This document shows positions 1 through 11,269 of a stretch of 64,000 nucleotides of DNA, piece by piece. Positions within the stretch are counted from its first letter, which is position 1. Every line of letters starts with the position of its first letter. A model generated the notes under the pieces. That model was given only the letters and a program-made list of their open reading frames with translations, did no database searches and was not told the DNA's origin. This stretch comes from Hirsutella rhossiliensis (taxonomy: Eukaryota; Ascomycota; Sordariomycetes; Hypocreales; Ophiocordycipitaceae): NCBI RefSeq assembly GCF_020360975.1, contig NW_025408676.1, forward strand, positions 1,364,001-1,428,000, written 5' to 3'. A program made the position numbers and the translations under genes.

Positions 1-413
1 ACTTCCTTAATAAGTTCGCCTTTATATATATAAATAATATCTTTATCTATATAAACGGCTCCTATAAGAACTATATATAGAAAGTATAAAGGGTCTTAAA
101 GTACCTTTAACTTTATAAGCTTTACTTTAACTTAAATAAGTATAAATTTAAGGTTAAGAGGGTTAAGTACCTAAGCTTTATTATTTATATAAGTATAGGT
201 ATATAGGTAGATCTTATAAAGATCTAAGTAATCTAAGACTAAGTAGCCCTAACTATATAGATAGGTATATAGAGCTTCCTTAGGTTTATAAACTATTATA
301 GGATATTTATTAAGGGCTTCTCTTATATTATAATACCCTTAAATAAGATTACTAAGAAATAAACTACCTTTTATTAAGGGCCTATATAAAAAGGAGCGTT
401 TTATATACTTAAG
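1..413 (+). pseudogene. Gypsy reverse transcriptase fragment (A1)
   Basis: The frame reads through the RT catalytic palm: FIY followed by INNIL, where family members have IDDIL, then a segment resembling KYLGFII and a FANYYR-like motif around 290-310. Several Gln codons are stops. Family knowledge: this is the Ty3/Gypsy RT that copies element RNA in cytoplasmic particles. The catalytic Asp pair reads Asn-Asn here, so the enzyme would be dead even without the stops. The frame is cut at 413 by a gag-only element and resumes at 2,287 with RNase H. Confidence 0.85.
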
Positions 414-590
414 TATAAGGGCTTTTGCCTTATATAGGCCTAGACTAAGGTCTAGGCTAAGTTTATATATAAGCGGCCTCTATGCCTATATAGGCTAGGC
501 CTATACTTCTCTTCCTTTTCCCCTTTATAGATTATTAACCTTCTTTTAACGGACCGTACCTAAGCCTACGCCTTTACCTATTCTATAATA
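414..590 (+). repeat. 5' LTR of gag-only element T1
   Basis: This 177-bp terminal repeat matches 2,110-2,286 with only scattered transition-type differences and no length change. It contains a run of AGGCCTA/TAGGCCT words that could fold. It is preceded by TTAAG, half of the target duplication. Confidence 0.88.
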
Positions 591-739
591 GTATAATCTA
601 CCTTTTATTTTACCCTCTCCGTATCCCTATATATAGAATAGCTATTTTTAGCTACCTTTAAAGCCGACGTTTAATTACTTAGTCTAGTTAAACCGCCCGC
701 GCTAGTATATACGCACGCGAAATATCTATACTCCTATAG

Positions 740-1585
740 TCGCAAAATTAAGGCGAATATAATACTTAGTTCGCCTAGGCAATCGAGAGCCTCTTATAAT
801 AGTAGGGCTCTATACGACTAAGAGCGGTACTACCGCACCTTAGTAAGTTCGACGGCTCCTCTATAGAGCTCGAGCCGTAGCTACTTTATATAGAAGCGAA
901 GCTCCGTACTAATAGCGCTATAATAAGGGATATCCGCGCCTAATTCGACTATCTTTACGCGAGCCTATCCCTATACCTATAAAGGTATCTCTTACCGTTT
1001 ACGCGTACTAATATAAACGGACTAGCCGACCTCCTCGTAAAGCTCTATACTAATTACGGCGAACCTAACGTAGCTAAGTTAGTAGGCTAGGAGCTTATAA
1101 TGCTCCGTTAAAAGCGGAGTAAAGCTATTCCGGCCTACCTTATACGGTTCGAAGAGGTGCTTTATCGAGTAGATATATATAGCTAGCCCGACGCGGTAAA
1201 GTATAATTACCTTATTACGAGCTTAAATTTAGATTAGCGTACCTATCTAAGCGAAAGGTCTATACTACTAGATACGTATACCGATCTCGTCTACCTTCTT
1301 CGCGAGCTTAATAGTAATAAGTTTCTTTTTTTATCTTCTTCTATAGTATAAAAAGAGGATAACGCTAGTAATACTATAGATATCTCTATCTCTGCCTCGA
1401 GGACCGAGGATAGAAAGAGGTAGCGATAAGAGGGTGGCTATATAGGCTACGGTAGTAAATCCTACTAGTTTTTAAAGTACCCGCGCTAGGAAGCGCGGGT
1501 AAACGCACTCTAAGTAGTAGAGGAACGTACGCGCTAGGACGGAAAGGAGGTTAGGTTCGACGATAGCGACTCTAGCAACGAGTAA
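740..1585 (+). pseudogene. Gag polyprotein of gag-only element T1
   Basis: One frame runs from about 740 to a TAA at 1,583-1,585, with internal TAG/TAA only at likely Gln positions. The middle part is a capsid-like retrotransposon Gag domain, with segments such as RYLLPFTRT and RTYLSERSILLDTY. A CX2CX4HX4C zinc knuckle at 1,439-1,480 has its Cys and His codons turned to Tyr (TAT/TAC), the expected RIP products of TGT/TGC and CAT/CAC. The C-terminus is acidic (VRFDDSDSSNE) and stops at the same place in the inverted copy, so this is the real end of the protein. The start codon cannot be fixed because ATG becomes ATA under RIP. Confidence 0.75.
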
Positions 1586-2109
1586 TCTTAGTAATACCTC
1601 TATAGGCTTCGTTAGCGTCCCCTTATATACGGTAGTAGCTACTATATAAACGGGACGTATGCCTATAGCGACCGAAAGGGCGGCTAAGATATAGGAAGGC
1701 CGCTAATATAATATAACTATAGCGAAAAGGAGTGCCTATATAGCCCTATACGGGAGGGAGCGGAGCCTTATATACTAAAGTACCGTCCCTTACGTTACGG
1801 TAATAAGAGCTACTACCGTACGCCGATATAAAGGGGGCGGGATACTATAAGCTTACCGAAGCTAGCTACGCGCTATTCCATATACCTCCGCTCCTTAGCT
1901 AGAAGTACTAAAGCCCGACTCCTAGGGCGCGGCCCCTACTAATAATATAGTCTATCTAAGAAGCTTGCTTAGGAGGGTATTATACGTTATTTACTAACGT
2001 TTTTTCCGCGACTAGGCGTACGTAGTCTACGCGAGGGTTCCGTCCCCCTAAGCACGGTATTAGGTATTATTTAGAGGCGCGCCTCTTTAAAAGCTAGGTA
2101 GGGGTATAA

Positions 2110-2286
2110 TATAAGGGCTTTTGCCTTATATAGGCCTAGACTAGGGTCTAGGCTAAGTCTATATATAAGCGGCCTCCGCGCCTATATAGGCTAGGCCTAT
2201 ACTTCTCTTCCTTTTCCCCCTTATAGATTATTAACCTTCTTTTAACGGACCGTACCTAAGCCTACGCCTTTACTTACTCTATAATA
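2110..2286 (+). repeat. 3' LTR of gag-only element T1
   Basis: This partner of 414-590 is also 177 bp. It is preceded by a short purine tract (AGGTAGGGG) that can serve as polypurine tract and followed by the TTAAG target duplication. Confidence 0.88.
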
Positions 2287-5210
2287 TTAAGGACTTATTC
2301 TTATAAGCCTTAGTATTACTTTAATAGGACTTCGATTAGTTTATATTAGTTAAAGTAAACTATAATAGCTAAGTACTTAAAGGAACGCTCTTTTAAAAGG
2401 TAAATAAGCGGAAGTAACTAATAGTATTCTACTCCTATAAGCTAACCTTAGTAAAGCGGAATTACGCTATTTATAATAAAGAGATACTAGCGATTATTAG
2501 CTACCTTAAGTAATAGTAAGCGGAGCTTTAGAGCTACGAGAGCTTTAAGGTTCTTATAGACTATAAGAACCTTAAGTACTTTATAACTATAAGAAGGTAT
2601 ACGTAATAAGCGCGGAATCGGGTAATTAATAATATAAGCGGAAGGATTAGTTAAAGGAGTATAAGGTAGGATTTCGTCCGGAATTTATAACGAGTATATA
2701 AGGGGCTAAATAATATATTAAAAGAATAGCGTTATAAAGGATACTTATAAACTTACTTGTTCTATCTACTACTCCTAGGGAAATCCTTTATCTTTTATAG
2801 ACTATTACTCGCTTACTAGTAAACTAATTAGTTAGCTTTCTATATATCCTTTAGTGCTTAAAAAGCTCTATCTATAGTATATCTTCCTAACTTAGTAGGT
2901 GGTCTAATTATAACGTAATAGTTAACGTAAGACTATAGGTTCTAGTATAAGTAGTAGATTTAACTAGAATATTCTATGCCCTACCTATTCTTATATCGCG
3001 GATATCTTTAAAACCGCTAGGCTAAAATAGGTAATAGGGTATCCTTTCTACTCGTAATTAACTTATATATTTTATATATATTTTTGTTTATAAGGATAGG
3101 CTTATCCTAACCTGCTTTTCCTAAAGGAAGGTATAGATATATAGTAGAGGTTTATATTTAAGAGTTATTCTCTTAGACTATATTATAAAGCCTCTTTTTA
3201 CTCGCTTATTCTATAAGGCCTCCCTATACTTATTATTTCTTTATAATAGTAAAATAGGAATATAAGGGTATATTTTTATAATAACTTATTAGTACCTCTT
3301 AAAGCGGTAAGCCTACTAAGTAAAGTATCTCTTATACTTTAACTTCTCGATTAAGTACTAGCTAAGGTAAGACTTTATAGTCTTAGATATACTTTCTTAG
3401 AGAGATTAAAACCGGCTAACGGTAGTAGATATTAAGGCCTAGGATCTATAGCTTATCCTATAAAAAGCGCTATAGACTTATATAAGAGCTTCCTTAATAA
3501 AGAAAGGTATAACGCTAATAAATAAGCCTTTTTTTATACCTTTACCTTAGCTTAGTAAGGAAGGATAGACTAGCTTAAGGGCGTATATAGTATAAGTATT
3601 TTAAGATAAGGTCCTTTAACGCTTATAAGATAAGATATTATTTCTAAACTATACTTATAAAAGTATACGCCGCGCTATTAAGTCTAGCGCTTAACGCTTT
3701 AATTTAAATCTAAAGCTAAAAGTATAAGTAGCTAACTATTATATCGACCTATAAGGGTATCTATATTAGTAAGGGAGACTATATATACTAAGCGTACTAT
3801 ATACTATAGAAGCTAAGGAGAAAGATAAACTATTAAAGCTAAATAAATAAAATAAGCTTTAAGGGAAGCTAGTTTAGCTTATTTATAACTTTAGTATTAT
3901 AGGCTACTTAGGTTAATAGGGTATAGTAGTAAGCCTTATAAGGAATTTCTACTAGCCCTTCTTATAGTACTATATTTACCGCTTCCTTTATAATTATAAT
4001 ATTTATAGCTATACTAAGATTTAAAGGGTATAGCTTAATAAGCTACTTAAGTAGCTTTTAGTACCTAACTAGTTTTATATATATATATAGATAGACTTTA
4101 TAATAGACCTCTTACTTATAAAAGATAGTAACTACTATATATAAGTAATTAAAAACTAACTTAATAAGTTTATAGTATTAAAGCTAATATAATTTATAGA
4201 TATAAAGTCTTATATAAAGCGCTTCTTATAGTACTAGGCCCGCTTATATAGCTAGCTAGCCTTTATTATAAGTAATAAAGGATTAAATTAAACTAGCTAC
4301 TTTTAATAGTACTTATACTAACTACTTTAAATTATATAGCTACTTAATATAGTATATTACTTATAGACTAATAAAGGGCTTAAGAGGGTTAACTAAGAAG
4401 TATAGGCTTACTTATAGGCTATTATAGCCTATAACTAAGTAAACTAAGACTAGTAGCTCCTTATAGCTTAACTTACGTTAAATAGTAAACTATATACCTT
4501 TATTAAGATAGCCCTTTTCTTTATAATATATAGCTTTAAACTACCTTTACTAGTTCCCTTTACTATAAATATAGTATTAAAGTAGTATAGTAATTTATTA
4601 CTAAAGGGCCGCGCTTTTATATTTATATAAAAGCTATAAGAGACTATAAATTATTACTAATCTATAATAGCTACTATAGTATAAGATTAAAAGTAATATA
4701 CTAATAAAACTAAGGCCCTAGTAAATAAGTTTATAGTAAGAGATAAGGTATAGCTAGACCTCTATAACTATAGGTTAGTATAGCTAAAAAAGAAGCTTAA
4801 CTAGCTATATATAAAGTTTATAGTATAAAGGGTTATTAGCTTATAGGTTATAGAGCTTAATAGTCTCTTAATAAGGGTCTATAATAAGATTAACGTAAAC
4901 CTCTTTTATAGAGCCTTTTTTAACCTATTACTTAGATAAGAAGTAGTAAACGCTTAACCGCTTATAATTAAAGTAAAGGAAGAAGATAAGTTTAAGGTTA
5001 AAAAGATATAAGCTACGCGCTAGAAAAAGGTTAGTAGGGAAAAACGCTAGGAGGTCCTTATTAAGTAGTATAAGTATCTTAACCTTATATAAGAACTTAT
5101 ATATAAGTTTATAAGAACTATAGCCCTTAATAAGTTTAAAGCCTTATTTAAAATAATAAATAAGAATAATAAACTAATAAACTACTAATAATAGCTTAGG
5201 CTAAGACTAT
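2287..5210 (+). pseudogene. Gypsy RNase H, integrase and chromodomain (A1)
   Basis: This is the continuation of the A1 pol frame, interrupted by the solo LTR at 2,589-3,281. Recognisable parts are the RNase H segment (YAIYNKEILAIISYL near 2,465), an HHCC-type integrase zinc region around 3,880-4,015, and the integrase core from about 4,060, beginning IDFITDL. A C-terminal segment with FIVRDKV and LKKKLN precedes a chromodomain-like module near 4,985-5,160 (EDKFKVKKI, then EVLIK). Chromodomains steer integration to histone-marked heterochromatin. Stops are frequent and all look like former Gln or Trp codons. It aligns in order with A4, so the domain order is secure even though the gene is dead. 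Confidence 0.8.
2589..3281 (-). repeat. Divergent solo Copia LTR in A1
   Basis: This 693-bp piece interrupts the A1 RNase H and is flanked by TAACT (2,584-2,588 and 3,282-3,286). It resembles the reverse complement of the C1 LTR: GGAGTATAAGGTAGGATTT and a following GGAATTTAT recur in order in the other copies. It is longer than the 568-bp C1 LTR, so it is a related subfamily or carries insertions. No internal element sequence remains, so it formed by LTR-LTR recombination. Confidence 0.65.
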
Positions 5211-5316
5211 AAAGTAAGTAAAGTAAAGTAAGTAGTTATAATAATATAAGTATAATAATATAAGTAGAGATAAAAATAGTATTTATTTTAAGGTAAAGCC
5301 CTTAAACTACTTAGAC

Positions 5317-6217
5317 CTACTCTTTATTTTTATTTTTATTATTATCTTTATCCTTATTATCCTTTTCTACCTTATTAGCGGCGGCAGCGCTCTTTAAGGC
5401 GCTTAGGCGGCTTTTTAAGCCCGCGAGCTAGTTAGCGGTAGTAGCGGCTCTAGGGGCTTTAAGGGTAAGAGGGGCCTAGCTAGTAATAGTAGTAAGGGCG
5501 GCGGCGGGCATAGCTAAGGGGACCGCTAATAAGGCGATAAAAGTAATATCCCTTATACTAAGAGAGTTAATAGTAAAAGTAAAAGAGCTAAAAGAGAGGA
5601 ACTTACTTAAAGATAAGGCCCTAGCGCTTAAGGGCGTAAAGATTATAATAAGTAGCGGCGGTAGCGGTAAAGCGCTTCTTAGTAGCCCCCTATACTTACT
5701 TATATACGCTAGCCTTCTAAGCTAACGCTATAGTAAGTAAGATAAGAGGCGCTACTTTATAAGCGCGGCTAGTATATATATATTAATAGTAACTATTATT
5801 ATAGCGGCGCTTAACTTAGTCGGCGTAAAAGAGCTTTTATAATATATACTATATATAGGGGGCTACGTTAGTAGCTTTAGCTTATACTTAGCGTTTATAC
5901 TTTAAGAAGTTAGTAGAAAATAGCTACTATACTTATTAGGTAGCGGACTTATAAGGGTAGTAAAGGTAGAGGTAGGGGTAGAGAGGCTAGGCGTTATAGC
6001 TAGTAGTAGAGATAGCGTTATTACCTAAAAAGGTAATATAAGGGCGGCTAGTATAGTAAAGGTAAAAGTAGTAGCGGTAAGCGCGGTTATAAGGGCGTAG
6101 GTAAGAGTAGTAGTAGCGGTAGAGCTATTATCGGCTATACTTAGTATAGCGTTAATAAATATCTTTATATACTTTAAAAAAAGAGGAAGTAATAAAAGGG
6201 AAGGTAGATATATTTAT
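5317..6217 (-). pseudogene. Antisense ORF between pol and 3' LTR (A1)
   Basis: On the strand opposite to pol, a frame of about 300 codons runs from near 6,217 to a stop at 5,317 with only about nine in-frame stops and probably one frameshift near 6,180. Its start resembles the other copies (LKYIKIFINAILSIAD here; LKRIESFVDAVLGTADDD in A4). Its end is charged and Asn/Lys-rich (DNKDKDNNKNKNKE). The sense strand here gives only broken low-complexity peptides. I recognise no family. The start is uncertain because ATG would read ATA. It could be an antisense accessory gene of the element or a fortuitous open frame in a biased 3' region. Confidence 0.45.
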
Positions 6218-6773
6218 TATAGAAGTTAGTATTATAGATTATAGCCTCTTACTTTATAAGGTAAAGAACTTATTAATTAAAGTTATTATTATTAAGGCTA
6301 TTATTATAGCTATAGCTATTACTATATATATATATTAATAAAACGGCTTATATAGCTAAGATCGAACTAATACTTTAAGTAAAGTAAAACTTACTTATTA
6401 TTACTATTATTATAGTAAAAGAAGGAGGAAAAGGAAAGAAAGAAAGAAAAAAAGGATACTACCTTATATACCCTTAGGTAGAGGAGGCTACTTAAGGCCG
6501 AGGGAACGGGTAACCTAAGGCTTATATAGGTCTAGGCCGGCCGCTAGCTATCTAAGGGCATATATAATAAGTTACGCCCTTATTTAAATAGCTAGCTAGC
6601 TAATAAGTATAGAGCTTAGTTCTAGCTACCTAAGCTAATAAGCGTAGGGATAATAAGGCTAGTAAGGCTAGTATAATTAATAGAAAAGGGTAAGGTAAAG
6701 CTAGTAGTATAAGCTTAATAGTATAAAAGCTATTAATTAAGTAACGCCGCGCTATACTTAAGGGAGGGTATTA
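6218..6773 (+). other. 3' untranslated region of A1
   Basis: I see no coding frame with family resemblance here. It holds AT-rich tracts and an AG-rich run near 6,420-6,450, and ends in AAGGGAGGG just before the LTR, the probable polypurine tract for plus-strand priming. The same layout precedes the LTRs of A2, A3 and A4. Confidence 0.6.
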
Positions 6774-6961
6774 TATAAGAGTTTTTAACTATTATAAGTT
6801 ATAAGCTTAAGCTATAGCTTAAGCTATATAGTTATATATAAAGGGCTAGATCTTATATATATATATATATAAGCTAGCTATATATAAGAGAGCTTTATAT
6901 AGCTTATTAATATTATTTTATAAATAGTACTTATATATATACTTTTACTTACTTTATAATA
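6774..6961 (+). repeat. 3' LTR of Gypsy A1
   Basis: The start TATAAGAG and end TTTATAATA match the 186-bp LTRs of A4, with two extra bases in an AT microsatellite. It contains the family's inverted words around AGCTATAGCTTAAGCTATA. LINE coding sequence begins at the next base. Confidence 0.88.
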
Positions 6962-7199
6962 GATATTAGCCGCTAAGTTCTACTTATTAAAGGCTAGTAT
7001 AACCTAAGAGCTATCTTAGCTTATAGCTAAAGCGACCTTTATAGTTAACTAATAAATCTAGCTAGCTAATATTATAGCGGCGCTAGGTAAAATAGTAAGC
7101 TAAAAGGTAATAGGTTTAAATAGCGTCTTTTTAAGGTTTATTAAAAAGTATAGCCTAGCCTTAGTTTAGTAACTAGCTATAATCTTTAATACTTATACT
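6962..7199 (+). pseudogene. LINE reverse transcriptase, first part (L1)
   Basis: The frame contains GLNSVFLRFIKKYS, matching the GPD.IP..... region that opens LINE RT domains, and ends at AIIFNTYT where T2 is inserted. With T2 removed (duplication ATACT/ATACC), the frame runs on into the rest of the RT at 9,078. RIP stops sit at likely Gln positions. Confidence 0.75.
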
Positions 7200-7376
7200 T
7201 ATTATAGAGTAAGTAGAGGTATAGGCTTAGGTACGGTCTATTAAAAGAAGGTTAATAATCTATAAGGGGGAAAAGAAAGAGAAGTATAGGCCTAGCCTAT
7301 ATAAGCGCGGAGGCCGCTTATATATAGACTTAGCCTAGACCTTAGTCTAGGCCTATATAAGGTAAAAGCCCTTATA
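7200..7376 (-). repeat. 3' LTR of gag-only element T2
   Basis: 177 bp, the reverse complement of the T1 LTR. On the minus strand it is preceded by the AGGTAAGGG-type purine tract. Confidence 0.85.
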
Positions 7377-7900
7377 TTATACCCTTACCTAGCTTTTAAA
7401 AAGGCGCGCTTCTAAATAATACCTAATACCGCGCTTAGGGGGACGGAACCCTCGCGTAGACTATATACGCTTAATCGCGGAAAAAACGTTAGTAAATAAT
7501 ATATAATACCCTCTTAAGCGAGCTTCTTAAATAGACTATATTATTAATAGGGGCCGCGCCTTAGGAGTTAGGCTTTAGCACTTCTAGCTAAGGAGTAGAG
7601 GTATATAAAATAGCGCGTAGCTAGCTTCGGTAAGCTTATAGTATCCCGCCCCCCCTATATCGGCGTATAGTAGTAGCTCCTAGTACTATAATATAGGGGA
7701 TAGTACTCCGGTATATAAGGCTCTGCTCCCTCTTATATAGGGCTATATAGGCACTCCCTTTTACTATAGTTATATTATATTAATAGCCTTCCTATATCTT
7801 AGCCGCCCTTTCGGTCGCTATAAGTATACGCCCTATTTATATAGTAGCTACTACCGTATACGAGGGGACGCTAACGAAGCCCGTAAAGGCGTTACTAAGA

Positions 7901-8746
7901 TTACTCGTCGCTAGAGTCGCTATTATCGAACCTAACCTCCTTTCTATCTTAGCGCGTATACCCCTCTACTACTTAGAGTGCGTTTACCCGCGCCTCTTAG
8001 CGCGGGCGTTTTAAAAGTTAGTAGGATTTACTACTATAGCCTATATAGCGACCCTCCTATCGCTATCTCTTTCTATCCTTAGTCCTTAAGGCAGAGATAG
8101 AGATATCTATAGTATTACTAGCGTTATCCTCTTCTTATACTATAGAAGAAGATAAAAAAAGAAACTTATTACTACTAAGCTCGTAAAGAAGGTAAACGAG
8201 ATCGGTATATATATCTAGTAATATAGACCTTTCGCTTAAATAAGTACGCTAATCTAAATTTAAGCTTATAATAAGGTAATTATACTTTACCGCGTTAGGC
8301 TAGCTATATATATTTACTTAATAAAGCACCTCTTCGAACTATATAAGGTAGGCTAGAATAGCTTTACTCTACTTCTAATAGAGTATTATAAGCTCCTAGC
8401 CTACTAACTAAGCTACGTTAAGTTCGCCGTAATTAGTATAGAGCTTCGCGAGGAGGTCGGCTAGTCCGTTTATACTAGTACGCGTAAACGGTAAGAGATA
8501 CCTTTATAGGCATAGGGATAGGCTCGCGTAAAGATAGTTAAATTAAGCGCGGATATCCCTTATTACGGCGCTATCGGTATAGAGCTTTGCTTTTATATAA
8601 AGTAGCTATAGCTCGAGCTCTATAAAGGAGCCGTCGAACTTATTAAGGTATAGTAGTACCGCTCTTAGTCGTATAGAGCCCTATTATTATAAGAGGCTCT
8701 TAATTGCCTAGGCGAACTAAGTATTATATTCGCTTTAATTTTATAA
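7901..8746 (-). pseudogene. Gag polyprotein of gag-only element T2
   Basis: This is the same frame as the T1 Gag by collinear position: element offset maps each base of one copy onto the other with no gap. The stop TAA at 7,901-7,903 (minus) equals the T1 stop, and the zinc knuckle falls at about 8,006-8,047. Fewer or different Gln codons are mutated than in T1, so the two copies together would define most of the ancestral protein. The start is uncertain. Confidence 0.72.
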
Positions 8747-8895
8747 CTATAAGAGTATAGATATTTTATATATATATATACCGGCGCGGGCGGTTTAACT
8801 AAACTAGGTAATTAAACGTTAGCTTTAAAGGCAGCTAAAAATAGCTATTCTATATATAGGGATATAGAGAGGGTAAAATAAAGGGTAGATTATAC

Positions 8896-9072
8896 TATTA
8901 TAGAGTAGGTAGAAGTATAAGCTTAGGTATAGTCCGTTAAAAGAAGGTTAATAATCTATAAGGAGGAAAAGGAAGAGAAGTATAGGCCTAGCCTATATAG
9001 GCGTAGAGGCCGCTTATATATAGACTTAGCCTAGACCCTAGTCTAGGCCTATATAGGGTAAAAGCCCTTATA
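8896..9072 (-). repeat. 5' LTR of gag-only element T2
   Basis: 177-bp partner of 7,200-7,376. Its outer edge is followed by the ATACC half of the target duplication. Confidence 0.85.
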
Positions 9073-9077
9073 ATACC

Positions 9078-11030
9078 TAACTCTTATATTTCTTAAGTTA
9101 GTTTTATAACGTAAATATAATAGTTATTTAAAAGCTAAGTAAGAGGCTAGAAGGTTATTATATAGTAAGGAGATAAAGACTAATTTCCCTCTTACTTATA
9201 ATAGGAAAAGTACTTAAGTAAATACTAGCTTAAAAGATTATAAGAGTAATAAAGGTAAATAATATCTTATTAAATAAATAAATAAAAAATAAGAGGGAAC
9301 GCTTTATAAAGGTAGTAATCTTACTAGTAATAAAACTAATATATATAACCTAAGCTTAAAAGGGTATTATATTATTCTTATAGCTAGATATTAAAAGTAT
9401 ATTTAATATAGTTAACTATAATAAGCTTATAAGGGAGCTAAACCTTAAAGGATACCTTAGATAGCTTATAAGCTTAATATCGAGCTTTATAAGTAATAAA
9501 AGATCGACCTTTTACTTTAATAAAAAGACTTAAAAGCTAAGTTAAGTATTAATAAGAGTCTCTTAAAGCTCTTCCTTATCCTTAATCTTATTTCTATACT
9601 ATATAACCCCCTTATATAAAAAGCTTAGTATAATATATAGTATTTATATTATTAGCTTTACTAATAATATAAATATAGTTAATATTAAACCTAATAAAGC
9701 TATTATAGTAATATACTTAAAAGAAGCTTAAAAGGTATATATAAAGTAAGCGACTAAGTTTATAGTTACTTTTAAACTATTAATAAGTAAGTTAATATAC
9801 TTTATATAAAGGAGATAAGTAATAATAATACTAGTCCGCTTTAAAGCTAATATAGTAACTTTAGTTTAAAAGGCCTACTTATTAACGGTTTAAGTATACT
9901 AGAAACTATATTAAAAAGTATACTTAAAATAGCTTTATATAAAGTTAAAGTATTAAACTATAGCCTTAACTAAGCTCGCGGCGTTTATATAAGGCTATAC
10001 TTTACTATATAGTAAGGAAGTTTATAATAAAGTAATTTAGTCCTTAATTTCTTATACTATAGTTATATTTTATAAGATAATACTTATAAAAGTGAAACTA
10101 TATAAGATTATATAGGACCTAGTATAAGACTAATTAGCTTACTTTTAGGTAATAATAAGCGCTTACTACGCGACCTTAGTTTATTAAGTTAAAGTAAAGG
10201 TATAGGTACCTTTAATCGACCTTTATTTAAATTAAAGAATAATAGATACCCTTTAAAGGCTAAAGGACTTAGGGCTCCTAAGCTAAATTTATAGTCGCGG
10301 GTATACTTAAAAGGAAGCGATACGAAAGAAAGAGTAGGCCTTTAATAGCGCTACTTTTAGGTAGACCCCTCCTTATAAAAGAGATAAAAGGGGTCTAAGG
10401 CTAAATAAGATTAAACGACCTCTTAAATAAAGCTAAGTTACTTAAAAAGCTAAATAAAGAATAAGCTACTTAATAAAACGCTAGGAAAGATATAATTTAA
10501 TAATACTAAACTACCTTCTACCTTACTAACTTCTTATTATAGTTTAATAGGGTAATAATACTAAACTATTATAAGGGCCTCCTTAAGTATATTAATATAG
10601 TAATTACTTAGATATATAAAGGAAAGATTAAGCTTAATAACTTCCTTTTTAATTAATAGGTCCTTAGTATAGTCTTATTAATATTTACCTATAGAAAAAA
10701 ATAAGATACTATCTATTATATAATACTTAACTATCTATTAATAGTAAAGGTAAGGGAGTCCTTCTTAATATAAGCTTAGGATATAAGTAATATAAAAGTA
10801 AGCCTTTAAGGGAAAAGGATAGTAGCGTTATTAGTATAATAGTTCTTTTACTTAAGTAAGCTTTATTAGTTCGACCTAGCTTAAAAGCTATATATAAATA
10901 TACTAAATAATAAGATTAAGGTCGCGCTAAAGATAAAGCGGCCTTAACTAAAACTACCTTAGCTAACTACTTCCCTTACTAAGGCGATTTAAGAAAGGAG
11001 AGGACTTATAATAATAAGACTATAGTATTA
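9078..11030 (+). pseudogene. LINE reverse transcriptase, main part (L1)
   Basis: RT landmarks are in order: ISLLLIIGKVLK (RT motif after the T2 break), a segment resembling SPILFLLYNAPLI near 9,590, and the catalytic box at 9,657-9,677. The box reads FTNNINI where active enzymes have FTDDINI. Both Asp codons carry the G to A change expected from RIP at TpG. Downstream come a long thumb/RNase H-like stretch and a C-terminal part with FYLSKLYQFDLA near 10,850. The family copies its RNA directly at a nicked target. Stops are frequent. The frame seems to end near 11,030, followed by an AC-rich, G-poor stretch of about 230 bp without coding character. Confidence 0.75.
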
Positions 11031-11269
11031 ACTAAACTAAACTTAAACTAAGTATAAACCTTATTAATTAAACTATAGACTAAATAAAACTAATATAACT
11101 TAATTAAACTAACCTTAATAGCTATAAAATAAAACCTATTATTAAAAGACTATAATTAAATAAAACTTAACCTAAAACTAAACTAAGATAAAACTAATAA
11201 CTAGCCCCTTAAACTATAACCTTAGCTTAACTTATTAGTAGTAACGTTTACCTTATTATTATAGCGGGA

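Larger units (their letters stand above)
414..2286 (+). mobile_element. Gag-only LTR retrotransposon T1 (TR-GAG-like)
   Basis: This 1,873-bp element is inserted in the A1 pol gene. It has two 177-bp LTRs (414-590 and 2,110-2,286) that start TATAAGGGC and end TATAATA, equal to TG...CA ends after RIP. The target duplication TTAAG is at 409-413 and 2,287-2,291. The interior encodes only a Gag with a CCHC zinc knuckle. No protease, RT, RNase H or integrase is present, so it must be mobilised by another element. A second copy of exactly the same length lies inverted at 7,200-9,072. The layout matches elements described in plants as terminal-repeat retrotransposons with a GAG domain. Confidence 0.85.
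1..6961 (+). mobile_element. Ty3/Gypsy family A copy A1, left end outside window
   Basis: This is a chromovirus-like Gypsy element entered in the middle of its RT and ending with its 3' LTR. Read in order it has the RT end (1-413), RNase H (2,287 onward), integrase, chromodomain, an antisense frame and a 3' LTR at 6,774-6,961. It is interrupted by a gag-only LTR element (414-2,286) and by a solo Copia LTR (2,589-3,281). It aligns collinearly with the complete copy A4 at 15.8-22.2 kb but is much more RIP-mutated. The base after its LTR starts LINE coding sequence, so A1 probably inserted into the LINE. The matching 5' LTR would lie off the left edge. Confidence 0.85.
7200..9072 (-). mobile_element. 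Gag-only LTR retrotransposon T2, inverted
   Basis: This second copy of the T element is exactly 1,873 bp like T1, with 177-bp LTRs at 7,200-7,376 and 8,896-9,072. The flanks are ATACT (7,195-7,199) and ATACC (9,073-9,077), a target duplication with one RIP-type change. It is inserted in the LINE RT gene. The equal length means that T1 and T2 differ essentially by substitutions, mostly RIP transitions. Confidence 0.85.
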
